Of a stretch of 14,365 nucleotides of DNA, positions 7,146-14,041 are shown in pieces. The stretch lies in assembly GCF_934636665.1 (NCBI RefSeq), contig NZ_CAKUAT010000026.1, positions 1 to 14,365 of the forward strand, read 5' to 3'. This stretch comes from an uncultured Senegalimassilia sp. GTDB lineage: Bacteria; Actinomycetota; Coriobacteriia; Coriobacteriales; Eggerthellaceae. The first letter of the stretch is position 1, and each line of letters begins with the position of its first letter. The translations under genes were made by a program, and so were the position numbers. Under the pieces are notes generated by a model, which saw only the letters and a list, made by a program, of their open reading frames with translations, did not search any database and was not told the origin of the DNA.

Positions 7146-7280
7146 GCGGCGTCCTCGCCCTTCCCTTCCCCGCCGTGTAACACGCAATTAACGCCGTAAC
7201 ACGAGCCTTATCGCGTTTGAAACAATTCTGTAAACTGCCTTCGGTAGCGTTTCCCTTGTCATATACGCGAGGAAAGGGTA

Positions 7281-7322
7281 TGCGTTAGGGAGATTCCTCC
7301 CCCTTCGGTTCTCCCGGACGCA
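7281..7322 (+). promoter_or_regulatory. Stem-loop in the leader of the symporter gene
   Basis: TGCGT (7281-7285) pairs with ACGCA (7318-7322), and GGGAGA (7288-7293) with TCTCCC (7310-7315), separated by a 2x2 internal loop and enclosing a 16-nt loop. The structure is 32 nt upstream of the symporter ATG. A weak promoter candidate overlaps its start (TTGTCA near 7256, 17-nt spacer, TATGCG), but the -10 is poor. No T tract follows, and I do not recognise a riboswitch class. Confidence 0.4.
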
Positions 7323-7354
7323 TGCGCTCTCCCCAATGAGAAAGGGGAAAGGCC

Positions 7355-8890
7355 ATGGAGGATTTCCTTACATCGTTCTTCATCACGCCGTTCACCGGAC
7401 TTGCGGAGGGAATCGCCACCGCTACCAGCCCGCTTGACGTCATCGACGCCGTCGATGGCTTCGTGTGGGGCCCCATCATGATCTTGCTGCTGCTGGGCAC
7501 GCACATCTTCATGACCATCCGCACCGGTTTCATTCAGCGTAAGATCGGCACCGGCATCAAGCTGTCCGTCACCAAGGACGACCCCTCCAACGCCGACGGC
7601 GACATCACCCAGTTCGGCGCGCTGACCACCGCGCTTGCCGCCACCATCGGCACGGGCAACATCGTCGGCGTGGGCACGGGCCTGCTGTTCGGCGGCCCGG
7701 GCGCCATCTTCTGGATGTGGATCACCGGCATCCTGGGCATCGCCACGAAGTACTCCGAGGTGTTCATCGGCGTGAAGTACCGCGTGAAGGACCACTCCGG
7801 CAACATGCTCGGCGGCGCCATGTACGCCCTTGAGCGCGGCTTCAAGAACAAGAAGGCCGGCCGCATCCTGGCCATCCTGTTCGCCCTGTTCGCCTCGCTG
7901 GCAGCCTTCGGCATCGGCGCTTCCACGCAGTCGAACTCCCTGGCCGACGCGCTGTACAACACCTCGCTCATCGACGGCAAGGCCATCCCGCAGTGGCTGG
8001 TCGGCGCCGTGGTGGTGGTGCTCGTGGCCATCGTCATCCTGGGCGGCATCAAGTCCATCTCCAAGGTGTGCGAGAAGCTGGTCCCCGTCATGGCCGTCTT
8101 CTACGTGGTGTGCTGCCTGATCATCATCGGCATGAACGGCCAGTTCCTGGGCGAGGCCATCCGCCAGATCATCGTGGGCGCCTTCACCCCCGCAGGCGCC
8201 GCCGGCGGCGCGGTAGGCTCCACCGTCACCCTGGCCCTGCAGTTCGGCTTCAAGCGCGGCATCTTCTCCAACGAGTCCGGCATGGGCTCCGCCCCGCTGA
8301 TCGCCTCCTCCGCTACCACGAAGAACCCCGCACGTCAGGCACTGGTTTCCATGACCGGCACGTTCTGGGACACCGTCGTGGTGTGCGCCATCACCGGCCT
8401 GATGCTCATGACCACGCTGCTGGCGAACCCCGAGCTCTCCACCGCCATCGCCAACGGCACCATCTCCTCCGGCGCCGGCCTTGCGACCGCCGCGTTCGAG
8501 AAGATCCCCGTGTTCGGCCCCTTGGTGCTGCTGGTCGGCCTGGTCACCTTCACGTACTCCACCATCCTGGGCTGGAGCCAGTACGGCAACCGCGCCATCA
8601 GCTACCTGCTGGGCAAGAAGGCCGTCCTCCCCTACTACATCGTGTTCCTGCTGTTCGTGTTCTGGGGCTGCATGATGGTCGGCGACGCCGCCGGCAGCGC
8701 CGCGGTCTCCAACCTCAGCTCCGTGGTCTGGAACTTCGCAGACGTGATGAACGCGCTCATGGCCATCCCGAACTGTATCGCGGTCCTGGGCCTGTCCGCC
8801 ATCATCGCCCGCGAAACGAAGCACTACGTGTACGACCACAACCTGGAGGAAGTCGACAAGACCGAGATCCCGCAATACCACGAGAAGTAG
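7355..8890 (+). CDS. AGCS-family sodium:alanine (amino acid) symporter
   Basis: A 511-aa polytopic membrane transporter importing alanine, possibly glycine or D-alanine, with a sodium ion. The family signature is clear around residues 88-140: GALTTALAATIGTGNIVG, then GGPGAIFWMW and ATKYSEV. GIFSNESGMGSAP and the FTYSTILGWSQYGNRA segment near the C-terminus are also typical. Length is normal. The ATG is preceded by a GAAAGGGGAAAGG purine tract. Methanococcus AgcS, a studied member, takes both L- and D-alanine (established knowledge), which matters here because D-amino acid genes follow on the same strand. A terminator and repeats lie between, so it is probably a separate transcription unit in the same functional neighbourhood. 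Confidence 0.95.
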   Translation: MEDFLTSFFITPFTGLAEGIATATSPLDVIDAVDGFVWGPIMILLLLGTHIFMTIRTGFIQRKIGTGIKLSVTKDDPSNADGDITQFGALTTALAATIGTGNIVGVGTGLLFGGPGAIFWMWITGILGIATKYSEVFIGVKYRVKDHSGNMLGGAMYALERGFKNKKAGRILAILFALFASLAAFGIGASTQSNSLADALYNTSLIDGKAIPQWLVGAVVVVLVAIVILGGIKSISKVCEKLVPVMAVFYVVCCLIIIGMNGQFLGEAIRQIIVGAFTPAGAAGGAVGSTVTLALQFGFKRGIFSNESGMGSAPLIASSATTKNPARQALVSMTGTFWDTVVVCAITGLMLMTTLLANPELSTAIANGTISSGAGLATAAFEKIPVFGPLVLLVGLVTFTYSTILGWSQYGNRAISYLLGKKAVLPYYIVFLLFVFWGCMMVGDAAGSAAVSNLSSVVWNFADVMNALMAIPNCIAVLGLSAIIARETKHYVYDHNLEEVDKTEIPQYHEK

Positions 8891-8918
8891 AGCGGTTTTA
8901 CATCTCCGCACGCGTTGA

Positions 8919-8948
8919 AGGGGCTCGCGCCTGAGCCCTTTCTCTTTT
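8919..8948 (+). terminator. Intrinsic terminator after the symporter gene
   Basis: Stem AGGGGCTC (8919-8926) with GAGCCCTT (8933-8940), including one G-T pair, a 6-nt loop and the tail TCTCTTTT. It lies about 30 nt after the symporter stop codon. Confidence 0.75.
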
Positions 8949-8980
8949 GAGGAAGTGTTCACGAAGGCGAACAAGGTGGG

Positions 8981-9005
8981 TGAACAGGGGACGGAGGTGT
9001 GTTCA
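8981..9005 (+). repeat. REP-like 25-bp unit, copy A
   Basis: A unit with core GGGGACGGAGGTGTG flanked by TGAACA and GTTCA. It is an exact reverse complement of copy C, and the match extends 3 bp further on the outer side (8978-8980 with 9112-9114), giving 28 bp of perfect complementarity. Same orientation as copy B. Confidence 0.9.
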
Positions 9006-9029
9006 CGCGTGCGTCCTTCTCTGCCGCGA

Positions 9030-9060
9030 TGAACAGGGGACGGAGGTGCGTTCAGGGTGG
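9030..9060 (+). repeat. REP-like unit, copy B (left arm of a REPIN)
   Basis: The 25-bp unit at 9030-9054 differs from copy A at one base (GTGCG instead of GTGTG). With 6 more bases it pairs with copy C at 29 of 31 positions across a 20-nt loop (9061-9080). Two inverted REP units around a short spacer is the defining layout of a REPIN. Confidence 0.88.
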
Positions 9061-9080
9061 CAATTTCATTTCCCAAACGT

Positions 9081-9111
9081 CCATCCTGAACACACCTCCG
9101 TCCCCTGTTCA
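9081..9111 (-). repeat. REP-like unit, copy C (right arm of a REPIN)
   Basis: Inverted copy of the same unit (9087-9111, core CACACCTCCGTCCCC) with a 6-base extension on its left that pairs with copy B. It lies between the symporter terminator and the aminotransferase gene. Hairpins of this type are usually dispersed in a genome by a RAYT (Y1-type) transposase encoded elsewhere; none is in this window. Confidence 0.88.
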
Positions 9112-9193
9112 CCCTGTTCACTGCCCCTTTTCTTTTTTTGTCCCAAATTCCGACTAAATTCATTTACTTTACCCGAAAGGAAGCGCATTCCAC

Positions 9194-10042
9194 ATGGAGA
9201 ACCTTGGCTACTACAACGGGAAGTTCGGCCCCATCGAGGACATGGTCGTCCCCATGAACGACCGCGTCTGCTTCTTCGGCGACGGCGTGTACGACGCCGG
9301 CCCCGCGCGCAACTTCAAGATCTTCGCCATGGACGAGCACCTGGACCGCTTCTACAACAGCGCCCGCCTTGCCGACATCCAGATCCCCATGCCCCGCGAG
9401 GAGCTTGCCGACCTGCTCAATGAGCTGGTGAAGAAGGTCGACTCCCCCGAGCACTTCGTGTATTACCAGTGCACGCGCGGAACCGCGCCCCGCAAGCACG
9501 ACTACGCGGAAGGCCCCGGCAACCTGTGGGTAACCATCACGCCGCAGGTCATGTCCGACGGTACGAAGCGCATCAAGCTGCGCAGCGAGCCCGACACGCG
9601 CTTCTACCACTGCAACATCAAGACGCTGAACCTGCTGCCCGCCGTCATGAGCTCGCAGGCGGCCAAGCGCGAAGGCGTGCAGGAAACGGTGTACTACCGC
9701 GCGAACATGGGCAACCGCGTGACGGAATGTGCGCACAGCAACGTGTCCATCATCCTGGACGACGAGCTGTGGACCGCTCCCACCGACGAGCTGATCCTGC
9801 CGGGCATCGCGCGAAAGCACCTGATCAAAGCCGCGAACAAGCTAGGCATCCCCGTGCACGAGGAGCCGTACGACCTGGACACGCTGCGCGGGGCGCAGGA
9901 GATCATCGTGACCAGCTCATCGAACCTGTGCCTGTTCGCCGAGCAGTTCGAGGGCAAGCCCTGCGGTGGCGGGTCGCCCGAAGTTGCAGAAGCGCTGCGA
10001 GCCGAGGTGAACCGCGAGTTCGCCGAGGCCACGGCGGTTTAG
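9194..10042 (+). CDS. D-amino acid aminotransferase (D-alanine transaminase), PLP class IV
   Basis: A 282-aa cytoplasmic enzyme converting D-alanine plus 2-oxoglutarate to pyruvate plus D-glutamate, reversibly. Class IV fold residues are visible: FGDGVY (28-33), TRGTAPRKH (94-102), CNIKTLNLL (140-148) with K143 as the PLP-binding lysine, and E178 in RVTECAHSNV (the pyridine-nitrogen glutamate). R100 and H102 match the carboxylate-binding Arg and His that distinguish Bacillus D-AAT from branched-chain aminotransferases and aminodeoxychorismate lyase, and Y33 matches its Tyr31. Length equals that family. The ATG is preceded by GAAAGGAAG at a rather long distance (about 11 nt). The D-glutamate cyclase gene begins 18 nt after its stop, so the two are an operon and the aminotransferase product is the substrate of its neighbour. 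Confidence 0.93.
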   Translation: MENLGYYNGKFGPIEDMVVPMNDRVCFFGDGVYDAGPARNFKIFAMDEHLDRFYNSARLADIQIPMPREELADLLNELVKKVDSPEHFVYYQCTRGTAPRKHDYAEGPGNLWVTITPQVMSDGTKRIKLRSEPDTRFYHCNIKTLNLLPAVMSSQAAKREGVQETVYYRANMGNRVTECAHSNVSIILDDELWTAPTDELILPGIARKHLIKAANKLGIPVHEEPYDLDTLRGAQEIIVTSSSNLCLFAEQFEGKPCGGGSPEVAEALRAEVNREFAEATAV

Positions 10043-10060
10043 CGGCGCCGGAGGCATGCG

Positions 10061-10879
10061 ATGGAATCTATCGAAGGGATATTGCTGCGCCACTCGGCGC
10101 GCGGCATGACGAAGCTGGCCCTGGAACTGCCCGCCGACTTCTGCGCCCGGGCGGCACGGCAGATCTTGTCGTGGCCGCTGGGGAAGGTGGCCCTGCTCAC
10201 GGGGTTCGATGTGGGCGGCGCGCCTGAGACCGACGGCCCCACGGGAACGTATGTGATGGCGAAGGCCCTGATGAAGCTTGGGTTCACACCGGTCGTGGTG
10301 TCGGAAGCGCCGGTGTGTGCGTACTTCAACGAGCTGCACATCCAAACGCGCACGGTCCAGCCCGACGACAGCGACGACGCCATGGGCAGGCTGCTCGACT
10401 CGCTGGCGCCCGTGGGCATCGTGTCCATCGAGCGCTGCGGGCGCAACCTCCACGGCCGTTACTGCAATATGCGCGGGGTGGACATATCGAAGCGAACCTC
10501 CCCCACCGACGAACTGGTGGTGCAGGCCGCGCGCCGCAACATCCCCACCATCGGCGTCGGCGACGGTGGCAACGAAATCGGCATGGGAAACGTGGCCCAC
10601 GCCATCGCCCGCAAGCTGACGCTGGAGCCGTGCGTTGTGACCGTGGACAACCTGGTGGTGGCGACGGTATCGAACTGGGGCGGCTACGGCATAGCGGCAG
10701 CCATGGGCAGATACGCCCAGGAAAAGCTGTTGCCCGAGTTCGACCAGATCAACGACTTCTACCGGTTCATCGTCGAACGCGGAAGCGTGGACGGCACCAC
10801 CGGGCGCTGCGAGGCCACCGTGGACGGCTTCTCCCTGGAAACCGAGCGCAGCGTGGTGGAAGCGCTGCAGCGCGCATAA
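10061..10879 (+). CDS. D-glutamate cyclase (DUF4392 / DGLUCY C-terminal domain type)
   Basis: A 272-aa protein matching the DUF4392 family, whose eukaryotic member DGLUCY converts D-glutamate to 5-oxo-D-proline and water. Visible signatures are TGFDVGGAPETDGPTGT (47-63), the following helix with a Rossmann-like PVVVSE strand, ERCGRN (124-129), and GVGDGGNEIGMG (165-176). It is a single-domain form without the N-terminal DUF1445-type domain of the animal enzyme. The start has GGAGG 6 nt upstream; an ATG 5 nt earlier is in another frame. Immediately downstream of the D-amino acid aminotransferase gene, it would remove the D-glutamate made there and pull D-alanine breakdown forward. The family call is firm; the reaction is inferred from the characterised homologue and from the neighbour. 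Confidence 0.85.
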   Translation: MESIEGILLRHSARGMTKLALELPADFCARAARQILSWPLGKVALLTGFDVGGAPETDGPTGTYVMAKALMKLGFTPVVVSEAPVCAYFNELHIQTRTVQPDDSDDAMGRLLDSLAPVGIVSIERCGRNLHGRYCNMRGVDISKRTSPTDELVVQAARRNIPTIGVGDGGNEIGMGNVAHAIARKLTLEPCVVTVDNLVVATVSNWGGYGIAAAMGRYAQEKLLPEFDQINDFYRFIVERGSVDGTTGRCEATVDGFSLETERSVVEALQRA

Positions 10880-10885
10880 GGCGAA

Positions 10886-10917
10886 GGGCGTCGGCGCCCG
10901 GGAATCCGTCGGCGCCC
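10886..10917 (+). terminator. GC-rich hairpin after the cyclase gene
   Basis: GGGCGTCGGCG (10886-10896) pairs with CGTCGGCGCCC (10907-10917) over 11 positions including two G-T pairs, with a 10-nt loop, 6 nt after the stop codon. No T tract follows directly, so intrinsic termination is uncertain. The two arms also form a direct repeat (GTCGGCGCC). Confidence 0.45.
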
Positions 10918-10953
10918 CGTTCCCTGTTCGCCTGTTCATTTGCGCTGCTTTGC

Positions 10954-10983
10954 TCGACCGATGTGCTCGATAAGCCCTATAAT
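10954..10983 (+). promoter_or_regulatory. Promoter of the diguanylate cyclase gene
   Basis: A consensus -10 box TATAAT (10978-10983) is preceded after 18 nt by TCGACC (4 of 6 matches to TTGACA). Transcription would start near 10990, leaving a leader of about 40 nt before the ATG at 11032, which has its own GAGGGGG ribosome site. This supports independent transcription from the upstream D-amino acid genes. Confidence 0.65.
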
Positions 10984-11031
10984 TGCCTGCTGTGAAAACG
11001 CCGTCCGAGGCGACAAGAGGGGGCACAAACC

Positions 11032-12372
11032 ATGAGAAGGGTCCACGTCCAGACCGTTAGCTTCGCGAACATCGCCATCACGATCGCGCTCGCCATCGTA
11101 TGCGCCATCCTGTTTTGGCAGGGACGAGCGCAACTCAATGTATTGCAGCAAGCAACCGAAGCGTACATCTCCTGCGAGAACGATGCGCAGCAGGTGCAGG
11201 ACAGATCGGATTACCTGACCGAGCAGGTTCGCCTGGTCACCATGACCGCCAAACCGGAGTACATCGACAACTACTTCTCCATGGCCAACAGCAACAAGCA
11301 GTTCGACGAGGCTTTTGCGGACCTCAAAAGCCGGTTCGAGGGAACCGACGCATACGAATCGCTGCGCACCGCGATGGACGAGTCGAACGAGCTGATGAAC
11401 ACCCAGTTCTACGCCATGCGCCTGATCTGCGAGGCGAACGACATCGACCCCTCCCCGTGGCCCGAAATCGCATCGTGCCAGATCAGCGACGAGGATTCGC
11501 GCACATCGCACGACAGCATGATCTACAAGGCGCAAAACCTCGTTTCCGATTCCAAATATCAGGAAGCGAAGGATTCCATCAATCGCAACACCAGCGACTG
11601 CATCTCCAAGGTGACCGAAGCCACGCTAGGCAGCCAAAGCCGCGCCACCTCCGTATTCGATGGCATTTACAGCGCGATCGGGGCATGCGTGGCGATCTAC
11701 ACCGCCTTGGCGCTGACCATTTGCGCGCTGATCCGCCGCGCCGTCGTGAAACCTCTGCTGAGCTTCAGCAGCAGCATCAAAACCAACCAGTTGTTCCCCG
11801 TGCAGGGCGCCGGAGAGCTGCAGATGCTGGCGGAAACCTACAACCGCGTGTTCACGGAGAACGAGGCCACGCACATGATCGTCAAACACCAGGCCGAGCA
11901 CGACCCGCTGACCGACCTGCTCAATCGCGGATCGTTCGACAAGGCCCTGAAGTTCCACGACGACGGCAAGCATGACTTCGCGCTCATCTTGGCCGATGTC
12001 GACCTGTTCAAATCCGTCAACGACACCTACGGTCACGCTGTTGGCGATCAGGTGCTCAAGCGCGTATCCAGCCTGCTGCAGGTGGCGTTTCGCAACACCG
12101 ATTTCGTGTGCCGCATCGGCGGCGACGAGTTCGCCATCGTCATGGCAGATGTGACCAGCGACCTTCAGTACACCATTCAAGAGAAGATCGACTTCGTGAA
12201 CGCGGAGCTGTCGAAGCCCATCGACGGCATGCCGCAGGTCTCGCTGAGCGCGGGTATCGCGTTCGCCGACCGCCCCAATCCCGGCGACAGCATTTACAAG
12301 GATGCGGACGATGCGCTGTATCACACGAAGAAAAACGAACGCGGCAACTGCTCCTTTTACGGCGAGTTCTAG
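11032..12372 (+). CDS. Membrane diguanylate cyclase with GGDEF domain
   Basis: A 446-aa enzyme that would make cyclic di-GMP from two GTP. TM helices near 11-29 and 212-234 bracket an extracytoplasmic sensor region of about 180 residues (helical, of no family I recognise). A short segment with RRAVVKPL follows, as at the start of a HAMP-like linker, then the GGDEF domain from HDPLTDLLNR (290-299). The metal-site DVD (322-324), intact GGDEF (363-367) and an inhibitory I-site RNTD (354-357), exactly five residues before GGDEF, are all present. An active, product-inhibited cyclase is therefore expected. No EAL or HD-GYP phosphodiesterase domain is in the protein or window. The ATG has a GAGGGGG site upstream. 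Confidence 0.95.
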   Translation: MRRVHVQTVSFANIAITIALAIVCAILFWQGRAQLNVLQQATEAYISCENDAQQVQDRSDYLTEQVRLVTMTAKPEYIDNYFSMANSNKQFDEAFADLKSRFEGTDAYESLRTAMDESNELMNTQFYAMRLICEANDIDPSPWPEIASCQISDEDSRTSHDSMIYKAQNLVSDSKYQEAKDSINRNTSDCISKVTEATLGSQSRATSVFDGIYSAIGACVAIYTALALTICALIRRAVVKPLLSFSSSIKTNQLFPVQGAGELQMLAETYNRVFTENEATHMIVKHQAEHDPLTDLLNRGSFDKALKFHDDGKHDFALILADVDLFKSVNDTYGHAVGDQVLKRVSSLLQVAFRNTDFVCRIGGDEFAIVMADVTSDLQYTIQEKIDFVNAELSKPIDGMPQVSLSAGIAFADRPNPGDSIYKDADDALYHTKKNERGNCSFYGEF

Positions 12373-12706
12373 CGTCTGAGCAGGAAAAATGTAAGCAGAA
12401 GACAATCCGGGTCCGCGTCGCGCGAGCTAGCGCATAACGAAACCCTCGGGAGCAATGCCGTCGTTAAGCTTCGGCCCCAAGGAGCCGCGCAAACGGAAGG
12501 CAGTTTCCTCACCCCTCGTTCATAACCGAGCGCATAACGAAACCCCCTGGAACCGAAATCCTCGCAAGACTTCGGATCCAGAGGTTTTGCGCTTGTCATT
12601 AGATGCTAGATAGCTGCATTTGCATGTTGCAGACTAGACCATGCCCAAACGAAAGCACGCATACCAGGCAGCTAAGCGGCTAGACGAAGTCCTTCTCGCC
12701 AAACAA
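12373..12706. other. Intergenic region with a degenerate duplicated repeat
   Basis: No convincing gene. GCGCATAACGAAACCC occurs at 12430-12445 and, identical, at 12530-12545. On the minus strand each lies at the end of a looser 50-bp similarity beginning GG-CCGAAG, so a roughly 100-bp unit appears duplicated and diverged. The right copy extends into an imperfect hairpin (12530-12594) whose arms include GCGCA/TGCGC, CCTGGA/TCCAG and CCGAA/TTCGG. No terminator with a T tract is evident for the diguanylate cyclase gene. Confidence 0.6.
12530..12594. repeat. Imperfect hairpin carrying the second repeat copy
   Basis: Arms GCGCA...AAACCCCCTGGA...CCGAA and TTCGG...TCCAGAGGTTT...TGCGC pair with bulges around a loop centred near 12565. 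Its first 16 bases are the direct repeat also found at 12430-12445. It could be a structured RNA element or a palindromic intergenic repeat; I do not recognise the family. Confidence 0.55.
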
Positions 12707-13513
12707 TCATGCAGCAATGCCAAGCATTATTTTCTGCTTTTGAGGACCCCCCCCCCCGTCTCTGACTCGGTTGAGGGCCGCAAAAAACTGCATCTCATTC
12801 GAAACGCCCATTTTGTGGTAAATGTTGGCAATATGACGCTTGAGAGTATTTTTACTGATGCTTAGCTTATCGGCAATCTCCACGCGCGACATACCCTTTA
12901 CCAGCAAACACGCAACTTCCCACTCACGCGGGGAAAGAGAGAACGCAGCAACAATAGGATCCGTATCGCAATCCATCATGAAGCGATTCACGCCATTTGG
13001 ATAAACAAGACGGAAACGGCTGCAAAGATGTTCGTTCACTTCTTCAAGAACGCGCATTTCCTCATCGGCGAAGTCACCATGCTCTTTTGAGCGCATAAGG
13101 GAAATGGTGCCAAACAGAATGTCATCGGCAGCAATGCAAGCCGTTGCCGTGTAGAAAATACCTAAACGGCTTTCCCACTCCTGGTGAATACGCGACTGTT
13201 CAATAACCTCGGGTCGCATCAAATCCGTAGAACGAACCGTCATGGGCAGACATTGATTGTAGTACCACGACAGATAGTCGATAGCGTGATAGTAATTCGC
13301 ATATAACGCCGTAAGTTCGTCATCGGTGTCCGTGCTTCGATAGTTGAAAGCAGCTTTATGCGAATCGGATTGGTCGTTAAGCGCTGTATATGAATGATCG
13401 AAAGGTATTATCCCCCGCAAACCATCACAACAAGTTACGAGCAAATCTTCCATAGGTGTAGTGTAAAGCTTGAGAATCAGGTCATTCTGTTTCCTATGGA
13501 TGTCATCTTCCAT
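12707..13513 (-). CDS. LuxR-family HTH regulator, lower GC than neighbours
   Basis: A 268-aa soluble regulator when started at ATG 13513, which has GGAGTG 6 nt upstream and a TATAAT box at a suitable distance. An ATG at 13630 or TTG at 13645 would add 39 or 44 residues and lie upstream of that promoter. The N-terminal ~190 residues (including GLRGIIPFDHSY) look like a GAF-type sensor but no ligand residues are recognisable. The C-terminal LuxR HTH is clear (FSLSPREWEVACLLVKGMSRVEIADKLSISKNTLKRH region). There is no membrane helix and no receiver-domain phosphorylation pattern. GC is about 48% in the stretch I counted against about 62% in the symporter gene, suggesting recent acquisition. A run of 11 G near codon 253 can shift the frame of the last residues. 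Its targets are unknown. Confidence 0.88.
   Translation of the reverse strand: MEDDIHRKQNDLILKLYTTPMEDLLVTCCDGLRGIIPFDHSYTALNDQSDSHKAAFNYRSTDTDDELTALYANYYHAIDYLSWYYNQCLPMTVRSTDLMRPEVIEQSRIHQEWESRLGIFYTATACIAADDILFGTISLMRSKEHGDFADEEMRVLEEVNEHLCSRFRLVYPNGVNRFMMDCDTDPIVAAFSLSPREWEVACLLVKGMSRVEIADKLSISKNTLKRHIANIYHKMGVSNEMQFFAALNRVRDGGGGPQKQKIMLGIAA
12747..12757 (-). repeat. 11-bp homopolymer in the regulator gene
   Basis: Eleven C on the plus strand (G11 in the coding sense) encode the four glycines after VRD, just beyond the HTH. As written, 12 residues follow the glycines. With G10 the frame would end soon after in DGGGVLKSRK; with G12 it would run about 25 residues past the tract to a TAG near 12663. 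The HTH itself is unaffected in all three forms. The exact length could also be an assembly error. Confidence 0.8.
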
Positions 13514-13524
13514 ATGCACCACTC

Positions 13525-13561
13525 CATGTATGATCAACGTGTCCCCATACATGGAATTATA
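13525..13561 (-). promoter_or_regulatory. Promoter and inverted repeat of the soluble LuxR gene
   Basis: On the minus strand a consensus TATAAT (13561-13556) lies about 43 nt before the ATG at 13513; the best upstream hexamer is weak (TTGCGT, spacer 15). An exact inverted repeat, CATGTATG (13525-13532) and CATACATG (13546-13553), spans the predicted transcription start and ends at the ribosome site. That position fits an operator blocking the promoter, for example autoregulation, or a 5' hairpin affecting translation. Confidence 0.55.
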
Positions 13562-13684
13562 CTCGCTTAACATGATACGCAATGGTTTTTCATCGACGGT
13601 CGGTTCCGGAAGGCACCGAAGGCAACACATGCCCCCTTCCCGCAAAACCGAAAGCGTTCAAGAGATTGCTATTTGCGCAACATG

Positions 13685-13720
13685 GCAATAGCTCCATCGC
13701 GTCGACGATGGAGCTATTGC
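13685..13720. repeat. Perfect 15-bp hairpin
   Basis: GCAATAGCTCCATCG (13685-13699) and CGATGGAGCTATTGC (13706-13720) are exact inverted copies around CGTCGA. No T tract follows on either strand, so it is not a standard intrinsic terminator. It lies between the soluble LuxR gene and the carbamate kinase gene end. Confidence 0.85.
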
Positions 13721-14006
13721 CTGCAGATGGAAAGTACGACAGCGGCGAATTCTGTCGCAAGGCAAACTGCATTTCACGCTCGCACAGTCGGTGGCAAAAA
13801 CAGGAAGGGCCACCGACCGCCACGATGCGAGGCCCAGAGCAGAAGCTCCGAGCGACTACCAAGACCCGCAAAACGTTCAGCTGAACACGTTCCACGAGGA
13901 ACGCCATGCTTCCTTCTCGCTCATGCACACGCGTAGAAGTCCGAAATCACGCGAGGAGGGGACGCAACGCAAGGAAGAAGTATGGCGTTACCCGTCAACG
14001 CCGGCC

Positions 14007-14041
14007 CTCGGGGTAAACCCTATCAGAGGATTCACCCCGAG
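14007..14041. repeat. 14-bp hairpin (two G-T pairs in the minus-strand RNA)
   Basis: Read on the minus strand, CTCGGGGTGAATCC (14041-14028) pairs with GGGTTTACCCCGAG (14020-14007) with two G-T wobbles and a 7-nt loop. On the plus strand the wobbles become A-C mismatches, so the structure favours a minus-strand RNA, the direction of transcription from the carbamate kinase gene. Confidence 0.7.

Larger units (their letters stand above)
8891..9193. other. Intergenic region with terminator and REP-like repeats
   Basis: This 303-bp gap has no gene of its own. From left to right it holds the symporter terminator, three REP-like units, a T-rich stretch (T7 at about 9134-9140) and an AT-rich segment just before the aminotransferase. 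The AT-rich segment could hold a promoter, but no pair of good hexamers stands out. Confidence 0.7.

Noticed and set aside
6201..7187. Long antisense frame opposite the membrane LuxR gene
   Set aside because: No motifs or ribosome site, and it overlaps a gene with an unambiguous HTH domain.
7200..7354. Riboswitch (for example glycine) before the AGCS symporter
   Set aside because: Only a single imperfect stem-loop is visible. The conserved core motifs of the glycine aptamer are absent and there is no expression platform with a T tract.
7259..9163. A 634-codon minus-strand frame opposite the symporter
   Set aside because: Composition rich in His, Asp, Gly and Val with no family signature; it also crosses the REP-like repeats and terminator.
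12369..12599. A 76-codon minus-strand frame over the duplicated repeat
   Set aside because: Its content is explained by the repeats; no ribosome site and no recognisable protein.
12430..12600. tRNA-like or attC-like element
   Set aside because: No cloverleaf or TPsiC arm can be drawn, and the GTTRRRY/RYYYAAC ends of integron attC sites are missing.
13666..13720. Competing terminator/antiterminator structures around the 15-bp hairpin
   Set aside because: The alternative pairing (GCTATT with AATAGC) is only 6 bp and could not compete with the 15-bp stem, and no T tract follows.
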